From Alphaproteobacteria bacterium (GTDB taxonomy: Bacteria; Pseudomonadota; Alphaproteobacteria; RF32; CAG-239), in assembly GCA_015062535.1 (NCBI GenBank), contig SUUK01000005.1, positions 64,998 through 128,997 on the forward strand: DNA of 64,000 bases, in the 5' to 3' direction. Shown here one piece after another: positions 33,334 to 40,476 of this stretch. Within the stretch, counting starts at the first letter, position 1. Every line of letters begins with the position of its first letter. Under the pieces are notes generated by a model. That model was not told the origin of the DNA. It saw nothing but the letters and a program-made list of their open reading frames with translations, and ran no database searches. The position numbers and the translations under genes were made by a program.

Positions 33334-34113
33334 ATGAATAAACAAATTGACATAAAAGAATTGCTTGATTGGTATATATTTGCAGGTGTTAACGAAACCT
33401 GTGGTGATTTGCCATGCTTGAATGCCCCCGTTCAAGGTATTGATTTACCAAAAATAAGGGAAAATCATGTAGTTGAAGCAAAAAAAGCTATCAATAATCA
33501 GCAAGCCATAATTTTTAAAAATGCTAAAGATATTACTAAAAATGCTAAAAATTTAGATGAACTTAGAGAAGTTTTATTAAACTTTGAAGGGTGTGGATTA
33601 AAAAATACTGCTGCAAATACCGTATTTGGTGACGGGAATCCTAATGCTAAAATTATGCTAATTGATGAAGCTCCTGGAGCTGATGAGGATAGAATCGGCA
33701 AACCTTTTGTGGGAAGATGTGGAAAATTACTAGATAAAATGCTTGAAGCTATAAATCTTGATAGGTCTTCTTGCTATATTACTAATATACTTCCATGGAG
33801 ACCACCTGGAAATAGAACACCAACAGATGATGAATTGGCTCTTTGCTTGCCATTTTTGAAAAGGCAAATCGAACTTATCAACCCTGATTATATATTGCTT
33901 CTTGGTGGAATTGCATTAAAGTCTTTAATGGAAACAAGTGATTCTATATCTAGAAGTAGAGGGAAATGGCTTGAATATCAAATATCTCAAGATAAAAAAG
34001 CTTTTGTTTTAGCAACTTTCCATCCCTCTTATTTACTTAGAAGCTCTCAGCAAAAGTCAAAATCTTGGGCAGATTTGCTCCGTTTGAAAAATAAAATCAA
34101 TAATAATGATTAA
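33334..34113 (+). CDS. Uracil-DNA glycosylase, family 4-like
   Basis: Removes uracil from DNA in base-excision repair, judging by the family. About 259 residues from the ATG at 33334, chosen because the promoter's -10 ends one base before the upstream ATG at 33316. Motifs: the catalytic-loop IDEAPGADEDRIGKPFVGRCG, NILPWRPPGNRTPT, and the uracil-contact end FHPSYLLRS. Family 4 enzymes usually have a four-Cys iron-sulfur site; here the position expected to be Cys before RPP is Trp and few Cys remain, so the cluster is probably absent, as I recall for many alphaproteobacterial homologues. Confidence 0.88.
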   Translation: MNKQIDIKELLDWYIFAGVNETCGDLPCLNAPVQGIDLPKIRENHVVEAKKAINNQQAIIFKNAKDITKNAKNLDELREVLLNFEGCGLKNTAANTVFGDGNPNAKIMLIDEAPGADEDRIGKPFVGRCGKLLDKMLEAINLDRSSCYITNILPWRPPGNRTPTDDELALCLPFLKRQIELINPDYILLLGGIALKSLMETSDSISRSRGKWLEYQISQDKKAFVLATFHPSYLLRSSQQKSKSWADLLRLKNKINNND

Positions 34114-34183
34114 AATTAAGAAAAATTAAACAATCTATTGATTATATTTAGTGTAAATATAAAAGATATTGTGAGGTTTTGAC

Positions 34184-34921
34184 ATGATTAAATCTATGAA
34201 ATTTTTGGCATCTCTAGTGTTTGGAGCTGTAATTGCACTTCCTTATGGCGCTGATGCTAATACAGAAAAAAACAACGACCCAACAACTCGTTCTGATGCT
34301 GTTATATTTAAAATACACGACATTGAACCTGTTTCTAAAGATGGAATCGTGACTGGTTGTGATTTCACAACAACTCTTTATAATAGAACAGCTGTAAACT
34401 TTAGAAACTTTACAATTAATCTAAAATGGAATGATGTTGTTGATGAACGCTTCAAATTTGATAAATATGCAGAAGCAGTTATGTCTAAAGAAGACTTCAA
34501 GAAAATAGAAAAAAGTATTGCTGAAGACGTAAAAACATCTTCTATTGATACATCTATAACAATTAATGCTTTTGGTAGCGATAAACAAGTTTCTCTTCGT
34601 TCTCATGTAGATAATGAAAAATGCTATTTATTGCTTAATAAAGCTGATTTTACTGTAACTCCTTGTGATATAGCTAGAACTGTAGAAGAAAAGAAGGGCG
34701 GTGAAATTTCTGCAGGTCAAAAAGAATGCACTAATTTATTCCAATTTGTAAGTACAAATAACCCTGAATATTTTGGTAAATTTAAACGCATTTCTCAAAC
34801 AGAGGAAGCTATGCAGAACGAAGTTATTGAAACTCAAGAGCTTTCTGATATTGATTCTGTTATTGGAAAAATCGTTGAAAATTTAGGTATTTCTGACAGC
34901 ACTCTTACAAATGTTAACTAA
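34184..34921 (+). CDS. Secreted protein of unknown function
   Basis: 245 residues with a signal peptide (about 25 residues, ending GADA). The central pattern CDFTTTLYNRTAVNFRNFTI, followed by LKWND, suggests a beta-sandwich domain, and a similar pattern occurs in the next gene's product. Cys residues in the mature part (CDF, CYLL, CDIA, ECTN) could form disulfides in the periplasm. GTGAGG ribosome site. Sixteen bases before the next gene, same strand, so an operon of two. I do not recognise the family. Confidence 0.7.
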   Translation: MIKSMKFLASLVFGAVIALPYGADANTEKNNDPTTRSDAVIFKIHDIEPVSKDGIVTGCDFTTTLYNRTAVNFRNFTINLKWNDVVDERFKFDKYAEAVMSKEDFKKIEKSIAEDVKTSSIDTSITINAFGSDKQVSLRSHVDNEKCYLLLNKADFTVTPCDIARTVEEKKGGEISAGQKECTNLFQFVSTNNPEYFGKFKRISQTEEAMQNEVIETQELSDIDSVIGKIVENLGISDSTLTNVN

Positions 34922-34936
34922 ATAGGACTAGCTATT

Positions 34937-35623
34937 ATGAAAATAAAACTTTTTGTATTTTGTCTTATTGCAATTTTATCTGTTTCACCTGTTTGTTTTG
35001 CGCAATTATTAGATGATGAGATTGATAATAGTATTGCTCAAGTAAAAACTGAGGAAGAAATTCAAACAGAACAAGAAGAATTATTTGATGAAATGTTTAG
35101 TGATTATACTGAAACTATTGAAACAAACGATGAACCTGAAGGTGAAATTGAAGAACTCGCTATTGAACTTGCTGATCATATGAAAAAAGTAAATATAGTA
35201 AATCCTAAAGCAAAGACAGAAAAACAAAAGGAGATTGACAATAAAACACCTATAGAAGGTGAGTTATATATTGGTGTTTCTAAAGGTAGCTATAGATTAT
35301 TTAAAGATATCACTGGAAGAACAAAATGTGCTTTTGGTGTAACACTAAAATCTACATTAAACAAAAAATTACAAAACCTTTCATTGAGACTGGTTTACCC
35401 TCATAGGACTTTTGCTTTTATTTTTAGAAATGTAGACGCGAAAGAAAGTAGCGAAAGATATATCTCTACTAGTGGTGATATTTGTTACAACCTTTCTGGA
35501 GTTCCTGATATTGATATTAACAGATGTAGAATTTATAGTGCATCTGGAAAGGAATGCGCAAAAAGATTAATATGGGATGAGCAAATAGAATCGCCTGATA
35601 TGTCAAAAAATCCTTATCTATAA
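34937..35623 (+). CDS. Secreted acidic protein of unknown function
   Basis: 228 residues with a signal peptide (about 22 residues, ending VCFA). The mature N-terminal part (about 25-90) is strongly acidic; the C-terminal domain holds CAFGVTLKSTLNKKLQNLSL, followed by LVYP, resembling the CDFTTTLYN region of the preceding protein, so the two may share a domain. Additional Cys residues (GDICYNL, NRCRIY, KECAKR) suggest disulfides. Last gene before a strong terminator. Confidence 0.7.
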   Translation: MKIKLFVFCLIAILSVSPVCFAQLLDDEIDNSIAQVKTEEEIQTEQEELFDEMFSDYTETIETNDEPEGEIEELAIELADHMKKVNIVNPKAKTEKQKEIDNKTPIEGELYIGVSKGSYRLFKDITGRTKCAFGVTLKSTLNKKLQNLSLRLVYPHRTFAFIFRNVDAKESSERYISTSGDICYNLSGVPDIDINRCRIYSASGKECAKRLIWDEQIESPDMSKNPYL

Positions 35624-35628
35624 CAAAG

Positions 35629-35653
35629 AAGCCCCCTAAAAAGGGCTTTTTTT
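35629..35653 (+). terminator. Intrinsic terminator of the secreted-protein operon
   Basis: AAGCCC (35629-35634), loop CCTAAAAA, GGGCTT (35643-35648), then a T tract to 35653. It ends the transcript of the two secreted-protein genes five bases after the last stop. Confidence 0.85.
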
Positions 35654-35669
35654 GTTGCAATCAAAAAAC

Positions 35670-35698
35670 TTGTTTTTACCTAAAAAATATGCTATACT
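35670..35698 (+). promoter_or_regulatory. Promoter for the small membrane-protein gene
   Basis: TTGTTT (35670-35675), 17 bases, TATACT (35693-35698), with TGC before the -10. The transcript would start near 35705, leaving about 190 bases of 5' untranslated RNA before the ATG at 35894. That leader is T-rich, and apart from the masked ribosome site and mini-ORF at its end I see nothing clear in it. Confidence 0.6.
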
Positions 35699-35856
35699 GA
35701 AGTTGGTAAAGTATATTTAGGTTGTTATTTTGTTTTGTTATTTTTATGTTTGTTTTCATTTTTAAGTTTGAGTTTTCTCTTTCTTTGGTGATTTAACAGG
35801 TATAATTTTATTAGAACAAGAGCGCTTGAATTAATAATTTTACTATTTGTTTAATT

Positions 35857-35876
35857 AAAGGAGGAGTCACCTCTTG
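35857..35876 (+). promoter_or_regulatory. Masked ribosome site ahead of a mini-ORF
   Basis: The strong Shine-Dalgarno AAAGGAGG is followed at once by AGTCA and CCTCTT, so GAGG pairs with CCTC, extended by a G-U and an A-U pair. The ribosome site is thus inside a short hairpin. The site is correctly spaced (nine bases) for the TTG at 35874 and too far (about 29 bases) for the ATG at 35894. Confidence 0.5.
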
Positions 35877-35891
35877 AAAAACTGTTTATAA
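35874..35891 (+). CDS. Five-codon mini-ORF, possible translational coupler
   Basis: TTG AAA AAC TGT TTA TAA: five codons and a stop, with its stop two bases before the ATG of the membrane-protein gene. It is the only reading frame well placed for the strong ribosome site upstream, and the main gene has no ribosome site of its own. Terminating ribosomes could restart at the adjacent ATG. Inference from spacing only. Confidence 0.35.
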   Translation: MKNCL

Positions 35892-35893
35892 AA

Positions 35894-36280
35894 ATGGAAA
35901 CGATCCTTTTAATTGTGATTGGGCTAATTATTTGTAGTATTGTTACTGCTATATTACCCAAGGAATTTGTTTATTCCATCATCTTGGGTATTGTATGCGG
36001 TTGGCTATCAACAAAACTCTTGGTTTATGTTGATACGAAAACTGCATTTTCTACAATGTACTTTTTTCCAAGCATTGTAGGGTTTATCCACGGACTTGGA
36101 TGGAGTGTAAAAATAACTTGTTTTGTTTTCCTGTCAATTTTCTTCTGGATTACAGGATTAAGCAAGTTTTTAGGAAAAGGATTACTCTTTATAATAGGTA
36201 TATCAGTGTTAATTATAATTTTTGCACTATTTTGCCTATTTATGGTCCAGTTATTTACTGGTCTTAGTGGTAGTCTTTAA
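35894..36280 (+). CDS. Small four-TM membrane protein
   Basis: 128 residues, almost entirely hydrophobic, with about four membrane segments (about 3-20, 25-45, 55-90 and 95-122) and several Gly and Phe residues. No family recognised. It is a one-gene unit: own promoter at 35670-35698, 190-base leader, and a strong terminator at 36285-36331. Translation may depend on the mini-ORF just upstream. Confidence 0.65.
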   Translation: METILLIVIGLIICSIVTAILPKEFVYSIILGIVCGWLSTKLLVYVDTKTAFSTMYFFPSIVGFIHGLGWSVKITCFVFLSIFFWITGLSKFLGKGLLFIIGISVLIIIFALFCLFMVQLFTGLSGSL

Positions 36281-36284
36281 AATT

Positions 36285-36331
36285 AGAGTTGTTTTTTGGG
36301 TTATTAAACCTAAAGAACAACTCTTTTTTTT
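36285..36331 (+). terminator. Intrinsic terminator after the small membrane-protein gene
   Basis: AGAGTTGTT (36285-36293) pairs with AACAACTCT (36316-36324), with an inner stem TTTGGGTT/AACCTAAA, followed by eight T residues. It separates the single-gene unit from tolQRA. Confidence 0.85.
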
Positions 36332-36342
36332 GGTTTGATTAG

Positions 36343-36371
36343 TTGATTTTTTACTATTATGTTGATAATAA
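36343..36371 (+). promoter_or_regulatory. Possible tolQRA promoter
   Basis: TTGATT (36343-36348), 17 bases, TAATAA (36366-36371), about 44 bases before the tolQ ATG. CTATTAT (36354-36360) and ATAATAG (36368-36374) form an inverted repeat over the -10 that could be an operator or chance in AT-rich DNA. Confidence 0.4.
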
Positions 36372-36414
36372 TAGTTTAGTTTAATTAAAGCTTTAATTTT
36401 ATAAGAGGAAAAAA

Positions 36415-37149
36415 ATGGAAACAGAAGTAGCAACAGAAGTTGTTAATCAACTTTCTATGTGGGACATGGTATGGTCTTCTGACTTAGTTACAAAAGCAGT
36501 TATGATTGGTTTAATTGCTGCGTCAGTTTGGTCTTGGGCTATTATTTTTGAAAAATTCAACACATTAAGAAACGTTAAAAGACTTTCTAAAGCTTTTGAA
36601 GAAAGGTTTTGGTCTGGTGGTTCTTTAGATAAATTATATGACTCTATTGGGAATCCTCAAGACCCAATGTCTGCAATGTTTATTGCGGCGATGAAAGAAT
36701 GGCGCAGAACAAATATTATGAAATCTAAGACAGATAGAGGTTTGAGAGGGGTTTCTCTTCAACAAAGAATCGAGAAAGCCATGATGGTTTCTATGGATAA
36801 AGAACTTGATGAACTTGATAATAATTTAGGATTTTTAGCTTCTACTGGCTCTGTTGCTCCTCTTGTTGGTTTGTTTGGTACTGTTTGGGGTATTATTGCT
36901 TGCTTTAATGCGATTGCTGTAACACAAAGTAACTCTTTAACATCTATTGCCCCAGGTATTGCAGAAGCTTTGTTTACCACCGCATTTGGTTTGATTGCAG
37001 CTATTCCTGCTTATGTTGCTTATAATATCATCACATCTGATATTGAAAGATATGCTAAAAAGTTAGAAAACTTCTTGGCTGAATTTTCTAGTATTTTATC
37101 TAGAGAAATTGATGACAATGCTATTAGAGCTGAAATGGCGGGAGAATAA
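36415..37149 (+). CDS. tolQ: Tol-Pal motor protein TolQ
   Basis: Inner-membrane proton channel subunit of the Tol-Pal system, which constricts the outer membrane during division. 244 residues with three membrane segments (about 22-42, 135-160 and 175-200) and the family's APLVGLFGTVWGIIACF and SIAPGIAEALFTTAFGLIAA segments. TolQ rather than ExbB because tolR and tolA follow. GAGG ribosome site. The usual next genes, tolB and pal, are not in the window. Confidence 0.94.
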   Translation: METEVATEVVNQLSMWDMVWSSDLVTKAVMIGLIAASVWSWAIIFEKFNTLRNVKRLSKAFEERFWSGGSLDKLYDSIGNPQDPMSAMFIAAMKEWRRTNIMKSKTDRGLRGVSLQQRIEKAMMVSMDKELDELDNNLGFLASTGSVAPLVGLFGTVWGIIACFNAIAVTQSNSLTSIAPGIAEALFTTAFGLIAAIPAYVAYNIITSDIERYAKKLENFLAEFSSILSREIDDNAIRAEMAGE

Positions 37150-37154
37150 GTAAA

Positions 37155-37580
37155 ATGCCAATTATTAATGGAAGAGTAACAAGACGAGCTAGCCGTCGTA
37201 ATGCAAACATTAACATGACTAACCTTATGGATGTAATGATGGTGTTGTTGGTGGTGTTTATGGTGGCTGCACCTTTGATGACTTCTGGTATTCCTCTTGA
37301 TTTACCTAAGGTTGGTGGCGGTACTCTTAATGGTAAAGAAACTTCTATCAATATTAGCGTTGATAAAGATGGTTTGTATTATATAGGACAAAGTGTTATC
37401 GAACCTGATACTATAATTGATAAAATTATGGCAATTAAAGGTGAGAACAAAGATGTTACTATTACTATTTCTGGTGACCAATCATCTTATTATGGTAGTG
37501 TTATTGGCTTGATGGCAATGCTTAAAGAAGCTGGTTTTAGCAAAGTTGGTTTGAAAACAGAAGCAAGAAGAAAACAATAG
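37155..37580 (+). CDS. tolR: Tol-Pal motor protein TolR
   Basis: 141 residues with one N-terminal membrane helix containing the proton-path Asp in NLMDVMMVLLVVFMVAAPL, and a periplasmic domain with NGKETSINISVDKDGLYYI. It works with TolQ to drive TolA. Five bases after tolQ and 15 before tolA, so one operon. Confidence 0.94.
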   Translation: MPIINGRVTRRASRRNANINMTNLMDVMMVLLVVFMVAAPLMTSGIPLDLPKVGGGTLNGKETSINISVDKDGLYYIGQSVIEPDTIIDKIMAIKGENKDVTITISGDQSSYYGSVIGLMAMLKEAGFSKVGLKTEARRKQ

Positions 37581-37594
37581 GAATGTAACAAATA

Positions 37595-38611
37595 ATGCAA
37601 AAAAGGTTTTTATATCATTCAATTGCTTTGCACGTAGTAGTCTTTTTACTATGTGTGTTTGATGTGCCTTTTTTGACTGGAAAACCAGAATTTGAAGAAC
37701 AACCTCCAATTATTGTTAATCTTGATGATGTTAAAATTTCTGATGTAACTAATATACCAGAAAAAGCTGAACATGACAAAGAAAGAAAGGTTGCAACAAG
37801 AAAAGAAAAGCCAAACCAAGAAGTGGCTCAAAAAGTAATGCCTAAAAAAGTAGAAGCGCCAGAGATTGTTAAAGAACCTGAGCCTGAAATTGAAGAACAT
37901 GAAATAAAATCTCCATCATTGATTGAAGATACTTCAAAATTTGAGGAAAAAACTGAAGAACCTAAAAAGGAATCTAAAGAACCTATAAAAGAAAAGAAAA
38001 AACCAGCTCCTATTCCTCAAAAGAAACCTCAGGTAAAACCTAATAAAAAACCCGAACCAAAGAAAAAACCTCAAGCAAAAAAACAACAAACAACAAATTC
38101 TTCCCCAAAGAAGGATAAACCTGTTGCAACAGCAAATCCTTTAGCAAGCTTGATGAACTCTGTTGATGATTTACAAAAACAGATTGGTGAAGAAGATAGT
38201 TTGGCAAAAATTCCTTTTGATGAGCCTATAAATAATATGGGTATTGAAGGTGGAAATTCTAAAGGTTCTTACTTTAGCGAATTATCTGTTTCTGGTATTG
38301 ATTTTGTTAAATCAAAAATCCAAGAAAGTTGGAAAACTATTGCTGGCGGTAAAGATGATAGAAATATTGAAGTTGTAATTAATGTTAAACTTACCAAAGA
38401 GGGTTTAATACAATCTGTTAGTATTGAAGATATGGGAAGATATCGCTCTGACACATATTTCCAAGCACTTGCTGATAGCGCAGAAAGAGCTATACATATT
38501 GCTCAAGATGTACATGAAGTATTTAAGGTTTTATCAAGACAAAATGGCTCTAGCTACAATGACTGGAAAGATATTAGATTTACATTTACACCGCTTGGAT
38601 TGGCTAAATAA
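37595..38611 (+). CDS. tolA: Tol-Pal envelope-spanning protein TolA
   Basis: 338 residues: an N-terminal membrane anchor (about 8-25), a long charged Lys/Glu/Pro-rich domain II (about 45-195), and a C-terminal domain (about 215-338) with KSKIQESWKTIAGGKDD and VVINVKLTKEGLIQSVSIED, as expected for the TolA/TonB-like C-terminal fold. The Pro-Lys repeats (KKKPAPIPQKKPQVKPNKKP region) resemble TonB; context with TolQR makes TolA the better call. Ends one base before the convergent regulator gene. Confidence 0.9.
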   Translation: MQKRFLYHSIALHVVVFLLCVFDVPFLTGKPEFEEQPPIIVNLDDVKISDVTNIPEKAEHDKERKVATRKEKPNQEVAQKVMPKKVEAPEIVKEPEPEIEEHEIKSPSLIEDTSKFEEKTEEPKKESKEPIKEKKKPAPIPQKKPQVKPNKKPEPKKKPQAKKQQTTNSSPKKDKPVATANPLASLMNSVDDLQKQIGEEDSLAKIPFDEPINNMGIEGGNSKGSYFSELSVSGIDFVKSKIQESWKTIAGGKDDRNIEVVINVKLTKEGLIQSVSIEDMGRYRSDTYFQALADSAERAIHIAQDVHEVFKVLSRQNGSSYNDWKDIRFTFTPLGLAK

Positions 38612-39223
38612 TTAAATATTTATTCTATAACCATTGTTTTCGGTAATGATTATTTGACTGCCTTTCTTTTGCTCTACTTTTTGACGCAAACGATATATGT
38701 GGGTTTCTATTGTGTGTGTTGTCATTTCTGCACAATAACCCCACACATTTTCTAACAAATCGTCTTTGCTTATAGTTAGATTTTGATTGTCATATAGGTA
38801 TTTTAGAATCCTCACTTCTTTTTCTGTTAGTTTTATCGTTTCATTTGTTTTTGATGATACGATTTCTTTTTTTACTGGATAGAAACTATATTCTTTAAAC
38901 ATCAAGCATTCTTTACGGCGAATCTTTGGTAGTAGTTTACCCTCTTTTAAGGAGTTTAGTACAGATGCCATTGAAAAAGGTTTTAATATTACAACATCTG
39001 CAAACTCTGACGAATCTACAAATTTTGAAAATAAAACTATTGGGGTTGAGGAGTTTTCTTCTGAGATTGATTTTAATATGTTCTCATCCTCATCAACAAA
39101 ATACAAATCTATATCTTGCTCTTTTTCTAGAACTACTTCTGCTTCTGGTAATATTATTTGTATTTGACGAGCAAAATCTTCTGCAAATACGGTATTTTGT
39201 GAAAGTATGCTTATTTTTTTCAT
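38612..39223 (-). CDS. OmpR-type response regulator with atypical receiver
   Basis: 203 residues. The N-terminal receiver-like domain lacks the paired acidic residues expected after the first strand (KKISILSQN instead of a DD), keeps an Asp/Glu patch (FVDEDE) and the conserved Lys in ILKPFS, so ordinary phosphorylation is doubtful. The C-terminal winged helix is clear: LTEKEVRILKYLYDN, NVWGYCAEMTTHTIETHIY, RLRQKVEQKKGSQIIITE. Its ATG overlaps the porin stop (ATGA), so it is translated with the porin. No sensor kinase is adjacent. Confidence 0.85.
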   Translation of the reverse strand: MKKISILSQNTVFAEDFARQIQIILPEAEVVLEKEQDIDLYFVDEDENILKSISEENSSTPIVLFSKFVDSSEFADVVILKPFSMASVLNSLKEGKLLPKIRRKECLMFKEYSFYPVKKEIVSSKTNETIKLTEKEVRILKYLYDNQNLTISKDDLLENVWGYCAEMTTHTIETHIYRLRQKVEQKKGSQIIITENNGYRINI

Positions 39224-40305
39224 ATTGATAACTCCATACCAAGTATAACCGCATAGCCTTTTGTCTTTGTTTCTGATGAAGAATCTAACTTAGAGAAAGT
39301 TAAAGACAGTGAAGTTTGCTTGTTATACTGATAACTATTAGAAAAACTAAAAATCTTATCACGATTATTAAATTTATCTGATTTAGAATCGAAGTATGAC
39401 ACACCTGTTGTGAATGGTCCTATTTCGTAACTTAAACCAATATTATATGCTTTGGCATCTCTGTATCCATCATATAAATTTGCCTTACTAAGCTTATAAT
39501 GACTATCATTAGAATCGGTTTTGCGATATGATGCGCCTAGTGTCCAACCTTTGCGATATAGGCTTATGCCTAGTGAGTATTCTTTATCATTTTTTGCAAA
39601 TTCTGCAAAACCTAGAGATGTTTCTATTTCTACACCAAGTGCATACCAAGAACTATATGCACCTAAGATATATGCGCTTTCGTTTTTATATGGAGCATAT
39701 TTTGAAACTAGACCTGACTGGCTATATGTTTTGGGAACATATGTTGCACCTAATTTTATACCTTTGTATGATGGAGTTATATAGTTTATTTTGGGTGATG
39801 CGCCATCTGTATTTATATAGGTTGAGTTTAGAGTTTTATATGATGATGTTTTATCTTTTTTGTACCAATTGGGGCTTGTTATAAAGTTTAAGATATCACT
39901 ATTGTTTACTCTATATGTGCCTATATTTGGAGCACCTACTGCAAAATTGTATGCAACATTGTAATCTTGACCGATAGATATTTCTCCATATGGACTTTCT
40001 AGTAATGCAAAAACTTCTTCTCCCCAATAGCCTTGATTGTAATTTTCTATTTCTTTGGCGCTATCTATCATAAAATAACCAATTAATGATGTTTTGTAAT
40101 TGGAATCGAAATTATAAGAAACTCTAGTATATGCATTTAAATTTGAGTTTATATTATTTTCTTTATACGGAGATGGTTTGGGGGAGCTATAATTTGTATA
40201 ACCATATGATGCTCCTAAGCTTATAGCATAATCTGTTTCAAACCCCTTAGAAAAAGCTTGATTTACAAAGCAAAACATAGCTACAAATACAATTAACGAC
40301 CTCAT
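39220..40305 (-). CDS. Outer-membrane porin
   Basis: 361 residues with a signal peptide (about 19 residues, ending QAFS) and a 16-strand-porin-like pattern of alternating aromatic strands: SLGASYGYTNYSS, ALLESPYGEISIGQDYN near residue 95, GYRDAKAYNIGLSYEIGPFT, TSLSLTFSKLDSS and the last strand GYAVILGMELSI. It resembles the general trimeric porins of Gram-negative bacteria. It is the first gene of a two-gene unit with a response regulator. Confidence 0.85.
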   Translation of the reverse strand: MRSLIVFVAMFCFVNQAFSKGFETDYAISLGASYGYTNYSSPKPSPYKENNINSNLNAYTRVSYNFDSNYKTSLIGYFMIDSAKEIENYNQGYWGEEVFALLESPYGEISIGQDYNVAYNFAVGAPNIGTYRVNNSDILNFITSPNWYKKDKTSSYKTLNSTYINTDGASPKINYITPSYKGIKLGATYVPKTYSQSGLVSKYAPYKNESAYILGAYSSWYALGVEIETSLGFAEFAKNDKEYSLGISLYRKGWTLGASYRKTDSNDSHYKLSKANLYDGYRDAKAYNIGLSYEIGPFTTGVSYFDSKSDKFNNRDKIFSFSNSYQYNKQTSLSLTFSKLDSSSETKTKGYAVILGMELSI

Positions 40306-40476
40306 TTGAACCCTTTAAAAAATATTTTCTTAAAAAGTAATATAAAACTATCTTTTTGTCTTAACAAGACTTATATTGTTTATATCTTAAAAAAATATGG
40401 ATAAATATAAAGCATTCTGTTTTAAAGTGTTTTATAAGGTGTAATATAACATAACAATTTATAATGGAGATTAAAT

